A stretch of 64,000 bases of DNA from Brachybacterium sp042666875 (GTDB lineage Bacteria > Actinomycetota > Actinomycetes > Actinomycetales > Dermabacteraceae): NCBI RefSeq assembly GCF_042666875.1, contig NZ_JBHTCX010000010.1, positions 62,001-126,000 of the forward strand. Direction: 5' to 3'. The notes under the pieces were generated by a model that ran no database searches, was not told where the DNA came from, and saw only the letters and a list, made by a program, of their open reading frames with translations. How positions within the stretch are numbered: position 1 is the first letter of the stretch; every line of letters begins with the position of its first letter. Shown one piece after another: positions 35,188 to 43,888 of this stretch. A program made the translations under genes and the position numbers.

Positions 35188-35395
35188 TCCTCCCGGTGAT
35201 CCCCCGGCCCGGAGGATACCGACAAGTCATTGAAAAATTGTTTACGCCCGTCCTGTCGTGGGGCGTTCTCTGCTGGCGGAGATGGCGCTGACTCTGGTTA
35301 TGATTCCTCTCGGCCTCCGAGCGGAGCGAGCCCGCGGCGAATGCAGTGCCGCGGGCACAGAACCCACCCCGCAGGAATGACGAAGGGACCACCTC
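35188..35395 (+). promoter_or_regulatory. Promoter region of the first dispanin-like gene
   Basis: TATGAT (35299-35304) is a near-consensus -10 box and would give a leader of about 85 bases. A short AT-rich patch (35229-35244), unusual for this genome, lies upstream. I could not find a convincing -35 box at 17 bases. Confidence 0.45.
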
Positions 35396-35686
35396 ATGAC
35401 CGACCAGAACTTCACCTACGCCGCAGGCGGCGGCCAGGCTCCTGTGAGCAAGACCAAGTGGATCGTGCAGCTGGTGCTCTCCGTCGTCTGCCTCGGCAAC
35501 GTCGTCACCCTGATCCTCGCCATCCTCGGCCTGGTCAACGCCGACAAAGACCTCGCGACCGCGAACAAGTACTACAAGTGGGGCTGGATCGCCTATGCGA
35601 TCGGCGTCGTCCTGTGGATCCTGGGCATCATCGCCTACTTCGTCTTCATCGGCGCGATGATCGCGAATACCCCGACCACGTACTGA
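35396..35686 (+). CDS. Small two-helix membrane protein, CD225/dispanin-like (1)
   Basis: A 96-residue protein with an N-terminal polar tail and two hydrophobic helices (about residues 25-46 and 65-90). Between them is GLVNADKDLATANKYYKWGW, which resembles the conserved loop of CD225/dispanin proteins, where small residues and a Lys-Trp pair precede the second helix. Assignment is by pattern only. AAGGGA precedes the ATG. A similar gene follows at 35863. Confidence 0.75.
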   Translation: MTDQNFTYAAGGGQAPVSKTKWIVQLVLSVVCLGNVVTLILAILGLVNADKDLATANKYYKWGWIAYAIGVVLWILGIIAYFVFIGAMIANTPTTY

Positions 35687-35703
35687 CAGCGCTCGGGCGC
35701 TTC

Positions 35704-35753
35704 GCCTGCGGGCCCGCCCATGGGGAGTTGTCCCCATGGGCGGGCCCGCAGGC
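35704..35753. terminator. Perfect 23-bp hairpin between the two dispanin-like genes
   Basis: Arms 35704-35726 and 35731-35753 are perfectly complementary around a GTTG loop. It lies 17 bases after the first stop. There is no T run. It may end the first transcript or stabilise it. Confidence 0.65.
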
Positions 35754-35862
35754 ATTCGGATACCATTCCGTCTGCCAGGAACGGAACGACGAAAACGCCT
35801 GACCTGGGGACCGCGCGCATACAGCGTCCGGCGCACGATCATCAGGAAGAAGGAGCTCTCCC

Positions 35863-36132
35863 ATGACCGCACCCATCTCCGGCCCCGACGTCGAGCAGAT
35901 CAAGAAGAACGCCCTCATCGCGACCATCGTCGGATTCGTCTGCGGCGGCGTCATCTCCGGCGTTCTCGGCCTCCTGGGCTACCTGAAGGCCGACGAGGAG
36001 CCGGAGACAGCGAGGAAGTTCACCAAGTGGGCCTGGATCGCCTTCGCGATCGCCTGGGCTCTCGCCATCCTCTTGGTCATCGCGTACTTCGTCATCATCT
36101 TCCTCGTCGTGGGTGCCTCCACGCAGATGTGA
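35863..36132 (+). CDS. Small two-helix membrane protein, CD225/dispanin-like (2)
   Basis: An 89-residue relative of the 35396 product: helices at about residues 17-40 and 58-84, with GYLKADEEPETARKFTKWAW in between, matching the position and Lys-Trp end of the loop in the first protein. AAGGAG precedes the ATG. TACCAT near 35760 could be a separate -10 box. Function unknown; the pair probably arose by duplication. Confidence 0.72.
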   Translation: MTAPISGPDVEQIKKNALIATIVGFVCGGVISGVLGLLGYLKADEEPETARKFTKWAWIAFAIAWALAILLVIAYFVIIFLVVGASTQM

Positions 36133-36148
36133 TCGGGATCGTCGAGGG

Positions 36149-36183
36149 GAAAAGCCCCGGACCACAGCGGTCCGGGGCTTTTC
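36149..36183. terminator. Intrinsic terminator
   Basis: A 15-bp stem, gaaaagccccggacc against ggtccggggcttttc, around loop acagc. The A and T ends make it usable from both strands, for the 35863 gene and for the convergent gnd gene. It is the only hairpin in the window with a real T run. Confidence 0.9.
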
Positions 36184-36266
36184 TGTGCGCTCTGGATGGC
36201 ACGTGCCCTGCACAGCGGCGCGCGAACGCTGCCTTTCGGAGCGGGGCGTGAGATCGAGCGGGTCGA

Positions 36267-37730
36267 TCAGCCGTCCTGGCGCGTCTCCCGACGGTCCTCG
36301 GACCACTCGACGTGGAAGGTGCCCTCGCCGTCGTCACGCTGGTAGGTGTGCGCCCCGAAGTAGTCGCGCTGAGCCTGGACCAGCGCTGCGGGCAGGCGTT
36401 CGGCGCGCACCGCGTCGTAGTAGGACAGGGTGGAGGCGAACACCGGGACCGGGTAGCCGCTGGCGGCCGCGAAGGCCACGACCCGCCGCCAGGCCGGGAC
36501 GCACTTGGCGATCTCGGTGGCGAAGTAGTCGTCGGCCAGCAGCAGAGCTAGCTTCGGATCGCGCTCGTACGCCTCGGTGATGCGGTTGAGGAAGCGGGCG
36601 CGGATGATGCAGCCGCCGCGCCAGATCTTGGCCATGTCACCGAGGGTGATGTCCCAGCCGTACTCGTCGGCGCCCTTGGCGATCTCGTCGAAGCCCTGCG
36701 AGTAGGAGACGAGCTTCGCGGCGTACAGGGCCTTCTGCAGGTCGTCGATGAACTGGGCGCGATCCTCGATCTCGAGCTGCTGGGTCTCGCCGGCCAGGAC
36801 ACCGCGGGCGGCCTCGCGCTGGGGGACGGAGCCGGAGACGGAGCGGGCGAAGGTGGCCTCGGCGATGCCGGTGACCGGCACGCCCAGGTCCAGTGCGGTC
36901 TGGACGGTCCAGGCGCCGGTGCCCTTCTGAGCGGCCTGGTCACGGACGATGTCGACGAACGGCTTGCCGGTGGTGGCGTCGGTGTGGCGGAGCACCTCGG
37001 CGGTGATCTCGATGAGGAAGGACTCGAGGTCCCCCTTGTTCCACTCGTCGAACTGGTCGCCGATCTCGGAGGCGCCCATGCCCAGGGCCTTGGACATGAG
37101 GTCGTAGGCCTCCGAGATGACCTGCATGTCGGCGTACTCGATGCCGTTGTGCACCATCTTCACGAAATGGCCGGCGCCGTCTGCCCCGATGTAGGTGCAG
37201 CAGGGCTCGCCGTCGACGTGCGCGGAGATCTTCTCGAACATCGGGCCGAGGCGGTCGTAGGACTCCTTCGTGCCGCCGGGCATGATCGAGGGGCCGTTCA
37301 GAGCGCCCTCCTCGCCTCCGGAGACGCCGGAGCCGACGAAGTGCAGGCCGCGCTCGCGCAGGGCGGCCTCGCGGCGGCGGGTGTCGGTGAACAGGGCGTT
37401 GCCGGCGTCGACGATGATGTCGCCCTCGTCCATCAGGGAGGCGAGCTCATCGATCACGGCGTCGGTGGGACCGCCGGCCTTGACCATGATGATCGCGACG
37501 CGCGGCTTCTGCAGCGAGGCGACGAAGTCCTCCATGGACTCGGAGGGGTAGAACTCGCCGTCGCCGCCGTGCTCGGCGATGACCGCTTCGGTCTTGCCCA
37601 CGCTGCGGTTGTGGATGGCGACCTTGAAGCCGTTGCGGGCGAAGTTGCGGGCCAGGTTCGAGCCCATCACCGCCATTCCGGTGACGCCGATGTCCGCGAC
37701 ATCGGCGGGGGACGGATCGAAGCTTGCCAT
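36267..37730 (-). CDS. gnd: 6-phosphogluconate dehydrogenase, decarboxylating
   Basis: Oxidative pentose phosphate pathway enzyme that turns 6-phosphogluconate into ribulose 5-phosphate, producing NADPH. The 487 residues contain the Rossmann motif GMAVMGSNLARNFA, MVKAGGPTDAVID, the substrate loop GSGVSGGEEGALNGPS, HFVKMVHNGIEY with the catalytic Lys and the C-terminal YFGAHTYQRDD. This is the homodimeric long form. GAGGAGATCCC precedes the start. On the minus strand TAGAAT (37822-37827) is a likely -10 box, giving a leader of about 85 bases. Confidence 0.97.
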   Translation of the reverse strand: MASFDPSPADVADIGVTGMAVMGSNLARNFARNGFKVAIHNRSVGKTEAVIAEHGGDGEFYPSESMEDFVASLQKPRVAIIMVKAGGPTDAVIDELASLMDEGDIIVDAGNALFTDTRRREAALRERGLHFVGSGVSGGEEGALNGPSIMPGGTKESYDRLGPMFEKISAHVDGEPCCTYIGADGAGHFVKMVHNGIEYADMQVISEAYDLMSKALGMGASEIGDQFDEWNKGDLESFLIEITAEVLRHTDATTGKPFVDIVRDQAAQKGTGAWTVQTALDLGVPVTGIAEATFARSVSGSVPQREAARGVLAGETQQLEIEDRAQFIDDLQKALYAAKLVSYSQGFDEIAKGADEYGWDITLGDMAKIWRGGCIIRARFLNRITEAYERDPKLALLLADDYFATEIAKCVPAWRRVVAFAAASGYPVPVFASTLSYYDAVRAERLPAALVQAQRDYFGAHTYQRDDGEGTFHVEWSEDRRETRQDG

Positions 37731-38035
37731 GGGATCTCCTCATGTCGAGTGATAGTCGAGCCGGGCCGGACCGCTGGGCCGACGAGGTCGGCCGAGGGCG
37801 GGTCCCGGTCCATCGTCGTCCATTCTAGGGATGCGGGGCCGGTTGCTCCGGTGCGTGCCGATCCTTGCCGCCGTCAACGCCACGGATAACCCCACGGATC
37901 CGGGACCGTCGTGGATGGTCCGCGGCCCGCCGGTCCCCGTACGGTAGAGCCGTCCCCGAGCGCTGCGCGTCCACCGTGCGCGTCACTGCCAGCCGTCCGG
38001 CGCGGGACCAGAGCCCTGCGAAAGAGAACCCCGTG
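37731..38035. other. 305-base divergent intergenic region
   Basis: It holds the gnd leader and its candidate -10 box TAGAAT (37822-37827, minus strand), and upstream sequence of the 38036 gene, where TACGGT or GTAGAG near 37939-37946 could be a plus-strand -10 box. I see no gene, repeat or RNA element. Confidence 0.5.
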
Positions 38036-38911
38036 ATGACCGTTCCCTCCTCGCCGCACGAGCCGGCCGATCCGCATCCCGGCTCTGATCCATCGTCGCG
38101 CTCAGGCGCCGCGCCGCAGGGCACCCCGGGGCGGTACGGACAGCCGGCGCCTCACGGCACGCCGGCCCAGGCCGGGCATCCGGCTGCGATGCGCGGGCCG
38201 CTGCCGGGCACCGACCTGGCCTCCGACCTCGGGGCGGCGATGAAATTCTCCGGCAATGCGCTGCTGCGCAACCCGGTCTCCTATCTGGTCGTCGGACTCA
38301 TCTACTCCGTGATCATCGGTGTCCTGATCTTCGGCGGGATCGCCGCGGGGATAACGGTGATGATCTCGCGGATGCATCAATGGCAGGTCACGGAGCCGGC
38401 CGGGACCGTCCCGCTGGGCGAGATCCTGCTGTTCTACGCAGGCTTCTTCGCCGTCGCGCTGCTGGCCGTCCCGTTCGCGCTGCTGTGGCAGTCGGGCTCC
38501 GCCCGGGCCGCGGAGGTGATCCTCGAAGGCGGTCGGCCGACGATCCGGCAGGCCCTCATCGGCTCCGGTCGAGTGCTCCTGACCGCCCTGCTGGTCGGTG
38601 CGATCACCCTCGTCGGGACCCTGCTGCTCTACATCCCGGGCCTGGTCGCGGCCGTCGCGCTCGTCTTCGCCGTGCCCGCCGCAGCTCGCGGCGCCTCCCC
38701 GGTCGAGGCCGTCAAGGAGAGCTTCCAGCTGGCCAGGAGCAACCTCGCCACCACTATCGTGACCTACCTGATCCTCAGCGTGATCGCCTCCGTCGCCGGT
38801 TCCCTGATCATCCCCCTGCTCGTCGTGCTTCCCTTCTCGCTGCTGTTCGAGCTGGGCATGTACGAACGGCTCAAGGGCCGGGAGCTGCCGGACCCCGCGC
38901 GAGGGGCATGA
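38036..38911 (+). CDS. Multi-pass membrane protein of unknown function
   Basis: A 291-residue protein with a Pro/Gly/His-rich N-terminal tail of about 60 residues and four to six hydrophobic segments. The motif ARAAEVILEGGRPTIRQALIGS, followed by a long hydrophobic pair and AAARGASPVEAVKESFQLARS, resembles the membrane domain of the YciC/glycerophosphodiesterase-associated proteins. A GTG at 38033 directly precedes the ATG and could be the start; AAAGAG is upstream of both. Confidence 0.75.
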   Translation: MTVPSSPHEPADPHPGSDPSSRSGAAPQGTPGRYGQPAPHGTPAQAGHPAAMRGPLPGTDLASDLGAAMKFSGNALLRNPVSYLVVGLIYSVIIGVLIFGGIAAGITVMISRMHQWQVTEPAGTVPLGEILLFYAGFFAVALLAVPFALLWQSGSARAAEVILEGGRPTIRQALIGSGRVLLTALLVGAITLVGTLLLYIPGLVAAVALVFAVPAAARGASPVEAVKESFQLARSNLATTIVTYLILSVIASVAGSLIIPLLVVLPFSLLFELGMYERLKGRELPDPARGA

Positions 38912-39033
38912 GCTGCGCGAGCCGGTCCGGGCCGCGGCCTGAGACCGGGGCACGCCTCGTACCGCTCCCACCGCGGCCGGGCGGCGGACGAGTCCCGCCT
39001 CACCCGGCCGGCCAGCTGTCGCCGGTCGCGGCG

Positions 39034-39039
39034 TAGCCT
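39034..39039 (+). promoter_or_regulatory. -10 box of a leaderless promoter for the XPB gene
   Basis: TAGCCT ends 6 bases before the ATG at 39046; the same hexamer as at 6382. Confidence 0.58.
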
Positions 39040-39045
39040 GAGGGG

Positions 39046-40701
39046 ATGAGCGATGGCCCCCTGATCGTCCAGAGCGACAAGTCACTCCTGCTCGAGGTCG
39101 CCCATCCGCAAGCGCCGGCCGCGCGGGCCTCGATCGCCGCCTTCGCCGAGCTCGAGCGGGCCCCGGAGCACGTCCACACCTACCGCATCACCGACCTCGG
39201 CCTGTGGAACGCCCGCGCCGCCGGGTACGACGCCGAATCGGTCGTCGCCGCGCTGGTGGACAACTCCCGGTACCCGGTCCCCCACTCCCTGCTGATCGAC
39301 GTGGCGGACACGATGGACCGCTACGGCCGGCTGCAGCTGCAGTCCCGTCCCACGCACGGCCTCGTGCTGCACGCGGTCGACCGGACCGTGCTCGAGGAGG
39401 TCTCGCGGGCGAAGCGGGTCCAGGGCATGCTCGGTGCCCGCCTGGACGAGGCCACAGTCATCGTCCACCCCTCGGAGCGCGGCGCCCTCAAGCAGGCGCT
39501 GCTCAAGCTCGGCTGGCCCGCGGAGGACCAGGCTGGCTACATCGACGGCGAGGCCCACGCCATCGCGCTGCGCGAGGACGACTGGCAGCTGCGCCCGTAT
39601 CAGGCCGAGGCCGTCGACGGGTTCCGCCACGGCGGCAGCGGTGTGGTCGTCCTGCCCTGCGGTGCCGGGAAGACCCTGGTGGGCGCCGGCGCCATGGCCG
39701 CGATGCAGCGCACCACGCTGATCCTGGTGACCTCCACGGTCTCCGCTCGGCAGTGGAAGTCCGAACTGCTGCGGCGCACCACGTTGACCGAGGACGAGAT
39801 CGGAGAGTACTCCGGTGCCTCGAAGGAGATCCGCCCGGTGACGATCGCGACGTACCAGGTGCTCACGATGAAGCGGAAGGGCATCCACCCCCACCTCGAG
39901 CTCATGAGCGCCCGCGACTGGGGACTGATCGTCTACGACGAGGTCCATCTGCTGCCCGCCCCCGTCTTCCGCATGACCGCCGATCTGCAGGCTCGCCGGC
40001 GGCTCGGGCTGACGGCGACGCTGGTGCGCGAGGACGGTCGTGAGGGCGAGGTGTTCTCCCTGATCGGCCCCAAGCGGTACGACGCCCCGTGGAAGGACAT
40101 TGAGACCCAGGGGTACATCGCCCCGGCCGACTGCACCGAGGTGCGCGTCGCGATGCCGTCGGAGGACCGCATGGCCTACGCCATGGCCGAGGCCGAGGAC
40201 CGGCCCCGCCTGGGGGCCGCCCATCCGGCGAAGATCCCCGTCGTCCAGCAGATCGCGCAGCGCCACGAGGGTGAGCTGATGCTGGTGATCGGCCAGTACA
40301 TCGACCAGCTCGAGGAGCTCGCGGAGCAGCTGGGCGCCGATCTCATCACGGGGCAGACGCCGGTCAGGCGCCGCCAGGAGCTGTTCGATGCCTTCCGCGC
40401 CGGGGAGGTCACGCGCCTGGTGGTCTCCAAGGTCGCGAACTTCTCCATCGACCTGCCGGAGGCCTCCGTCGCGGTCCAGGTCAGCGGCGCCTTCGGGTCC
40501 CGCCAGGAGGAGGCTCAGCGCCTGGGACGCCTGCTGCGCCCCAAGGCCGACGGGCGCACCGCACACTTCTACACCGTGGTCATGCGCGACACCCAGGATC
40601 AGGACTACGCCGCCCACCGCCAGCGGTTCCTGGCCGAGCAGGGCTACGCGTACACGATCGTGGACGCCGACGAGCTGGAGCGGGCGGCCGACGCCAGCTG
40701 A
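39046..40701 (+). CDS. XPB-type DNA repair helicase
   Basis: A 551-residue superfamily 2 helicase related to archaeal and eukaryotic XPB. The N-terminal damage-recognition-like domain (1-170) is followed by QLRPYQAEAVDGF, Walker A LPCGAGKTLVGA, Walker B VYDEVHLLP, LTATLVREDGREGEVFSLIG and motif VI QEEAQRLGRLLRPK. Bacterial XPB proteins unwind DNA in repair; their partner nuclease (Bax1) is not seen here. The Ssl2-like protein at 33025 is its usual companion in actinobacteria. Confidence 0.95.
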   Translation: MSDGPLIVQSDKSLLLEVAHPQAPAARASIAAFAELERAPEHVHTYRITDLGLWNARAAGYDAESVVAALVDNSRYPVPHSLLIDVADTMDRYGRLQLQSRPTHGLVLHAVDRTVLEEVSRAKRVQGMLGARLDEATVIVHPSERGALKQALLKLGWPAEDQAGYIDGEAHAIALREDDWQLRPYQAEAVDGFRHGGSGVVVLPCGAGKTLVGAGAMAAMQRTTLILVTSTVSARQWKSELLRRTTLTEDEIGEYSGASKEIRPVTIATYQVLTMKRKGIHPHLELMSARDWGLIVYDEVHLLPAPVFRMTADLQARRRLGLTATLVREDGREGEVFSLIGPKRYDAPWKDIETQGYIAPADCTEVRVAMPSEDRMAYAMAEAEDRPRLGAAHPAKIPVVQQIAQRHEGELMLVIGQYIDQLEELAEQLGADLITGQTPVRRRQELFDAFRAGEVTRLVVSKVANFSIDLPEASVAVQVSGAFGSRQEEAQRLGRLLRPKADGRTAHFYTVVMRDTQDQDYAAHRQRFLAEQGYAYTIVDADELERAADAS

Positions 40702-40804
40702 GCGAGCAGACCGGACCACGGCGGGCTGCTCACGCAGGGCAGGCCGACCGACCGGCCCGTCGGCGCACACGGAGGACGTATGTTCCGGAAGTTCCCAGGA
40801 TCGA

Positions 40805-40810
40805 TAGAGT
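40805..40810 (+). promoter_or_regulatory. Possible -10 box for the LapA/two-component unit
   Basis: TAGAGT lies about 70 bases upstream of the ATG at 40882. A short hairpin (gcggcct/aggccgc, 40821-40842) follows in the leader. Confidence 0.35.
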
Positions 40811-40881
40811 GGGGTGTGCGGCGGCCTTGAGGACGAGGCCGCCGAGGGCACTTCCCCCGGCCCCGATATCGAGGAGCGACC

Positions 40882-41421
40882 ATGAGCACAGGACCCCAGG
40901 ACCCGGATCGTCCCGCCAGCCGTGCACCTGAGGCCGGCTCCGAGCCGGTGCGGCCCGCCGCGGGCGAGAACGTGCCTGCCACCGGCCCCGGCGCGTCCCA
41001 GCCGGCCGGCACCCCCTCGTCAGGGCGTCGAGCCGGCGAGCCCGTCGGCGACGACGGCACCGGCTCGCGGCCCGGGGCCACCTCTCCCCAGCAGGCCGGC
41101 ACCGGCAAGCGCGCCGCGGAGGAGCCCGCCGAGACAGTGCCCTCCGGTGGTGGCACGACGGCCGGGCTGTGGATCGCGCTGATCCTCGGCGCCATCGTGC
41201 TGGTGCTGCTGCTGATCTTCGTCATCCAGAACAGCGAGACCGCGGCCTTCGAGTACTTCAACGCCCAGTTCGACCTGCCGCTCGGCGTCGCGATGCTGCT
41301 CGCGGCGATCGCCGGCGCGCTGGTGATGGCACTGGTCGGATCAGTGCGCATGATCCAGATGAGCTGGACGATCCGCCGCCTGCGCAAGGCACAGGAGAAG
41401 ATCCATCGTGCGACCCGCTGA
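40882..41421 (+). CDS. LapA-domain (DUF1049) membrane protein
   Basis: The 179-residue protein has a long disordered N-terminal tail (about 95 residues, rich in Pro, Gly, Ala and Glu) and then two membrane helices typical of LapA. LIFVIQNSETAAFEYFNAQFDLPLGVAMLLAAI carries the FxxxN and F-x-LPLGxxL pattern, here broken by me into residues 112-144, followed by a basic, helical end. Actinobacteria lack LPS, so the LapA name reflects the fold only. GGAG precedes the ATG. Confidence 0.88.
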   Translation: MSTGPQDPDRPASRAPEAGSEPVRPAAGENVPATGPGASQPAGTPSSGRRAGEPVGDDGTGSRPGATSPQQAGTGKRAAEEPAETVPSGGGTTAGLWIALILGAIVLVLLLIFVIQNSETAAFEYFNAQFDLPLGVAMLLAAIAGALVMALVGSVRMIQMSWTIRRLRKAQEKIHRATR

Positions 41422-41475
41422 CGTCGCCCAGCCGACGTCCAGCCGCCTCCCAACTCCGGGGAGGACCGTATCGCC

Positions 41476-42195
41476 ATGACCACGACTGCAGACCAGGATT
41501 TCGAGGCACGACTGCTCGTCGTCGACGACGAGCCCAACATCCGCGACCTGCTCGCGACGTCGCTGCGCTTCGCCGGCTTCGAGGTGTTCACCGCCGCGAC
41601 CGGCAACGAGGCGATCCGCGAGGCGACCGACAACCAGCCCGATCTCGTCGTCCTCGACGTGATGCTCCCGGACATGGACGGGTTCACCGTCACCCGCCGG
41701 CTGCGCGACCGCGGAGAGCAGTACCCGATCCTCTTCCTCACCGCCAAGGACGAGACCCAGGACAAGGTGGCGGGCCTCACGGTCGGCGGCGACGACTACG
41801 TCACCAAGCCGTTCAGCCTGGAGGAGGTCGTCGCGCGCATCCGCGCGGTGCTGCGACGCACCCACGGCGGGGCCGACCCCACGGTCGACAGCTCGCTGGT
41901 TGTCGGCGACCTCCGCCTGGACGAGGACTCCCACGAGGTCTATCGCGGTGACGTCACCATCGAGCTCTCCCCCACCGAGTTCAAGCTCCTGCGCTACCTG
42001 ATGCTCAACGCCGGCCGCGTGGTGTCCAAGACGCAGATCCTCGATCACGTGTGGGACTACGACTGGTCCGGCGAAGTGGGCATCGTCGAGTCCTACATCT
42101 CGTATCTGCGTCGCAAGATCGACGTGATCGGCGAGCCGATGATCCACACCAAGCGCGGGATCGGCTACGTGCTGCGAGCCGCCGAAGGTTCCTGA
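41476..42195 (+). CDS. OmpR-family response regulator
   Basis: A 239-residue regulator with an N-terminal receiver (acidic pocket in VVDDEP, phospho-acceptor Asp61 in LVVLDVMLPDMDGF, Lys111 in YVTKPF) and a C-terminal winged-helix DNA-binding domain (ELSPTEFKLLRYLMLNAG to HTKRGIGYVLR). The partner kinase starts 3 bases after its stop. Closest in style to the TcrA/TrcR group of actinobacteria, but the regulon cannot be inferred. GGGGAGGA lies upstream. Confidence 0.95.
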   Translation: MTTTADQDFEARLLVVDDEPNIRDLLATSLRFAGFEVFTAATGNEAIREATDNQPDLVVLDVMLPDMDGFTVTRRLRDRGEQYPILFLTAKDETQDKVAGLTVGGDDYVTKPFSLEEVVARIRAVLRRTHGGADPTVDSSLVVGDLRLDEDSHEVYRGDVTIELSPTEFKLLRYLMLNAGRVVSKTQILDHVWDYDWSGEVGIVESYISYLRRKIDVIGEPMIHTKRGIGYVLRAAEGS

Positions 42196-42198
42196 CGG

Positions 42199-43809
42199 TT
42201 GGCCCTGCCGAGTCCGCGCCCCGACCGGCCCGTGTCCCTGTGGACGCGGATCGTCGCGCTCATCTCCCTGCTGCTGGTCCTCGGCACCGTGCTCACCGGC
42301 AGCCTCTCGCTGTTCCTGCTCAACCGCACCCTGATCCAGTCGGTCGACAACAACCTCCACAACGGCATGGGCGAGATGCTCGAGCTGGCCGAGCACGAGC
42401 TGGCCGGCAACGACGTCTCCGTCCAGAACAGCCCCTACACCCCGGTCCAGTACGCCGTGGAGGTCCGCGACGAGAACGGGACCCAGGTCAAGAAGGTCGT
42501 GATCGACTACGAGGACCGTGACGTCGACATCCCGTTCCCGGACCTGACCGATGAGCAGATCGTCCAGCGCGGCGGCCGGCCATTCACGGTGGTCGACTCC
42601 GCCGAGAACCGGTGGCGCGCGGTGGCGATGCTCAATACCGGCCCGGACAAGGGCAGCGTGTACGTCGCCCTGCCGCTGGACGGCGTGGACCGCACCATGC
42701 ACGAGATGGCGCTGATCATCGTGCTGGTGGGCACGCTGGTGGTGCTGGTCGGCATGGGGCTCGGCGGCTACATGACCCATCGTTCGCTGGAACCGCTCCA
42801 GGACGTGGAATCCACCGCTTCGCAGATCGCCGGCGGCGATCTCTCCCGGCGCGTCCCGGTCACGAGCACCAGCCTGGAGGTGCACGCGCTGGCGGTCTCG
42901 CTGAACGAGATGCTGGTGCGGATCGAGCAGTCCTTCGCCGCGCAGAAGGCCTCCGAGGAGCACGCCACCCGTTCCGAGGCCAAGATGCGCCGGTTCGTCG
43001 GGGACGCCTCCCATGAGCTGCGCACCCCGCTGGCTGCGATCCGCGGATTCGGCGAGCTGTACCGGATGGGTGCCCTGCGCAGCGACGAGGATGTCGCCTC
43101 GGCGATGCGCCGCATCGAGGACGAGGCCCGGCGGATGGGGTCGCTGGTGGAGAACCTGCTGCGGCTGGCCCGCCTCGACGAGAACCCGGACCTGCCGATG
43201 GAGCCCGTCGACCTGACCGACGCCCTGTTCGACGCCGCCCAGGATCTGCGCGCCCTGGACCCCTCACGGCAGGTCATGGTGACCTCGCTGTCCGGCACGC
43301 CGGTCTCCGTCCAGCCGCACCTGTCCATCGGGGTCCTCGGCGACGAGGCCTCACTGCGCCAGGTCATCCTCAACCTCGTGGCCAACGCGAACCGGCACAC
43401 GCCCAAGGGCACCCCGGTCGAGATCGCGGTGGGCTACACCGAGCGCGGGACGGTGATGATCGAGGTGCGCGACCACGGGCACGGCATCGACGCCGACCAC
43501 CGCGAGCGGGTCTTCGAGCGCTTCTACCGCACGGACCCCTCACGCGTCCGCTCGGCCACGGAGGGCGGCGGTGCGGGCCTGGGCCTGTCGATCGCCGCGA
43601 CCATCGTCCAGCAGCACGGCGGCACCATCGGCGTGCACGAGACCCCGGGCGGCGGCTCCACCTTCTGGGTCGAGCTGCCGGCCGCCGAGATCGACGCGGA
43701 GCACCGCTCCCAGCCCGATCAGGTCCGGGCCCTGACCGAGCCCGAGGACGGCGAGAGCAGCGCCGACGGGGCCGACGGGGAGGACGACGAACCGACGGAC
43801 CAGCGCTAG
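42199..43809 (+). CDS. HAMP-domain sensor histidine kinase
   Basis: A 536-residue membrane kinase: helix 1 (about 15-40), an external sensor region of about 125 residues, helix 2 (about 172-195), HAMP (LEPLQDVESTASQIAGGDLS), dimerisation domain with phospho-acceptor His272 in DASHELRTPLAAIRG, then the ATPase domain with NLVANANRHT, HGHGID and GGGAGLGLSIA. The C-terminal 40 residues are acidic. Start is a TTG at 42199, with a GTG at 42232 as alternative. It forms a two-component pair with the regulator just upstream. Confidence 0.95.
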   Translation: MALPSPRPDRPVSLWTRIVALISLLLVLGTVLTGSLSLFLLNRTLIQSVDNNLHNGMGEMLELAEHELAGNDVSVQNSPYTPVQYAVEVRDENGTQVKKVVIDYEDRDVDIPFPDLTDEQIVQRGGRPFTVVDSAENRWRAVAMLNTGPDKGSVYVALPLDGVDRTMHEMALIIVLVGTLVVLVGMGLGGYMTHRSLEPLQDVESTASQIAGGDLSRRVPVTSTSLEVHALAVSLNEMLVRIEQSFAAQKASEEHATRSEAKMRRFVGDASHELRTPLAAIRGFGELYRMGALRSDEDVASAMRRIEDEARRMGSLVENLLRLARLDENPDLPMEPVDLTDALFDAAQDLRALDPSRQVMVTSLSGTPVSVQPHLSIGVLGDEASLRQVILNLVANANRHTPKGTPVEIAVGYTERGTVMIEVRDHGHGIDADHRERVFERFYRTDPSRVRSATEGGGAGLGLSIAATIVQQHGGTIGVHETPGGGSTFWVELPAAEIDAEHRSQPDQVRALTEPEDGESSADGADGEDDEPTDQR

Positions 43810-43888
43810 GACGGACCAGCGCTCGGCGGCGCCGGAGCACCAGAGGACGGGCGGCAGAGGCCGCCGCCGAGACGGACGTCGCCTCGCG

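Noticed and set aside
35229..35244. AT-rich patch as an attachment or replication site
   Set aside because: It occurs once, has no direct repeat partner and fits an UP-type element of the nearby promoter just as well.
43795..43823. Direct repeat acggaccagcgct at the end of the kinase gene
   Set aside because: Only two short copies at a 16-base step, one over the stop codon; likely a local duplication with no evident role.
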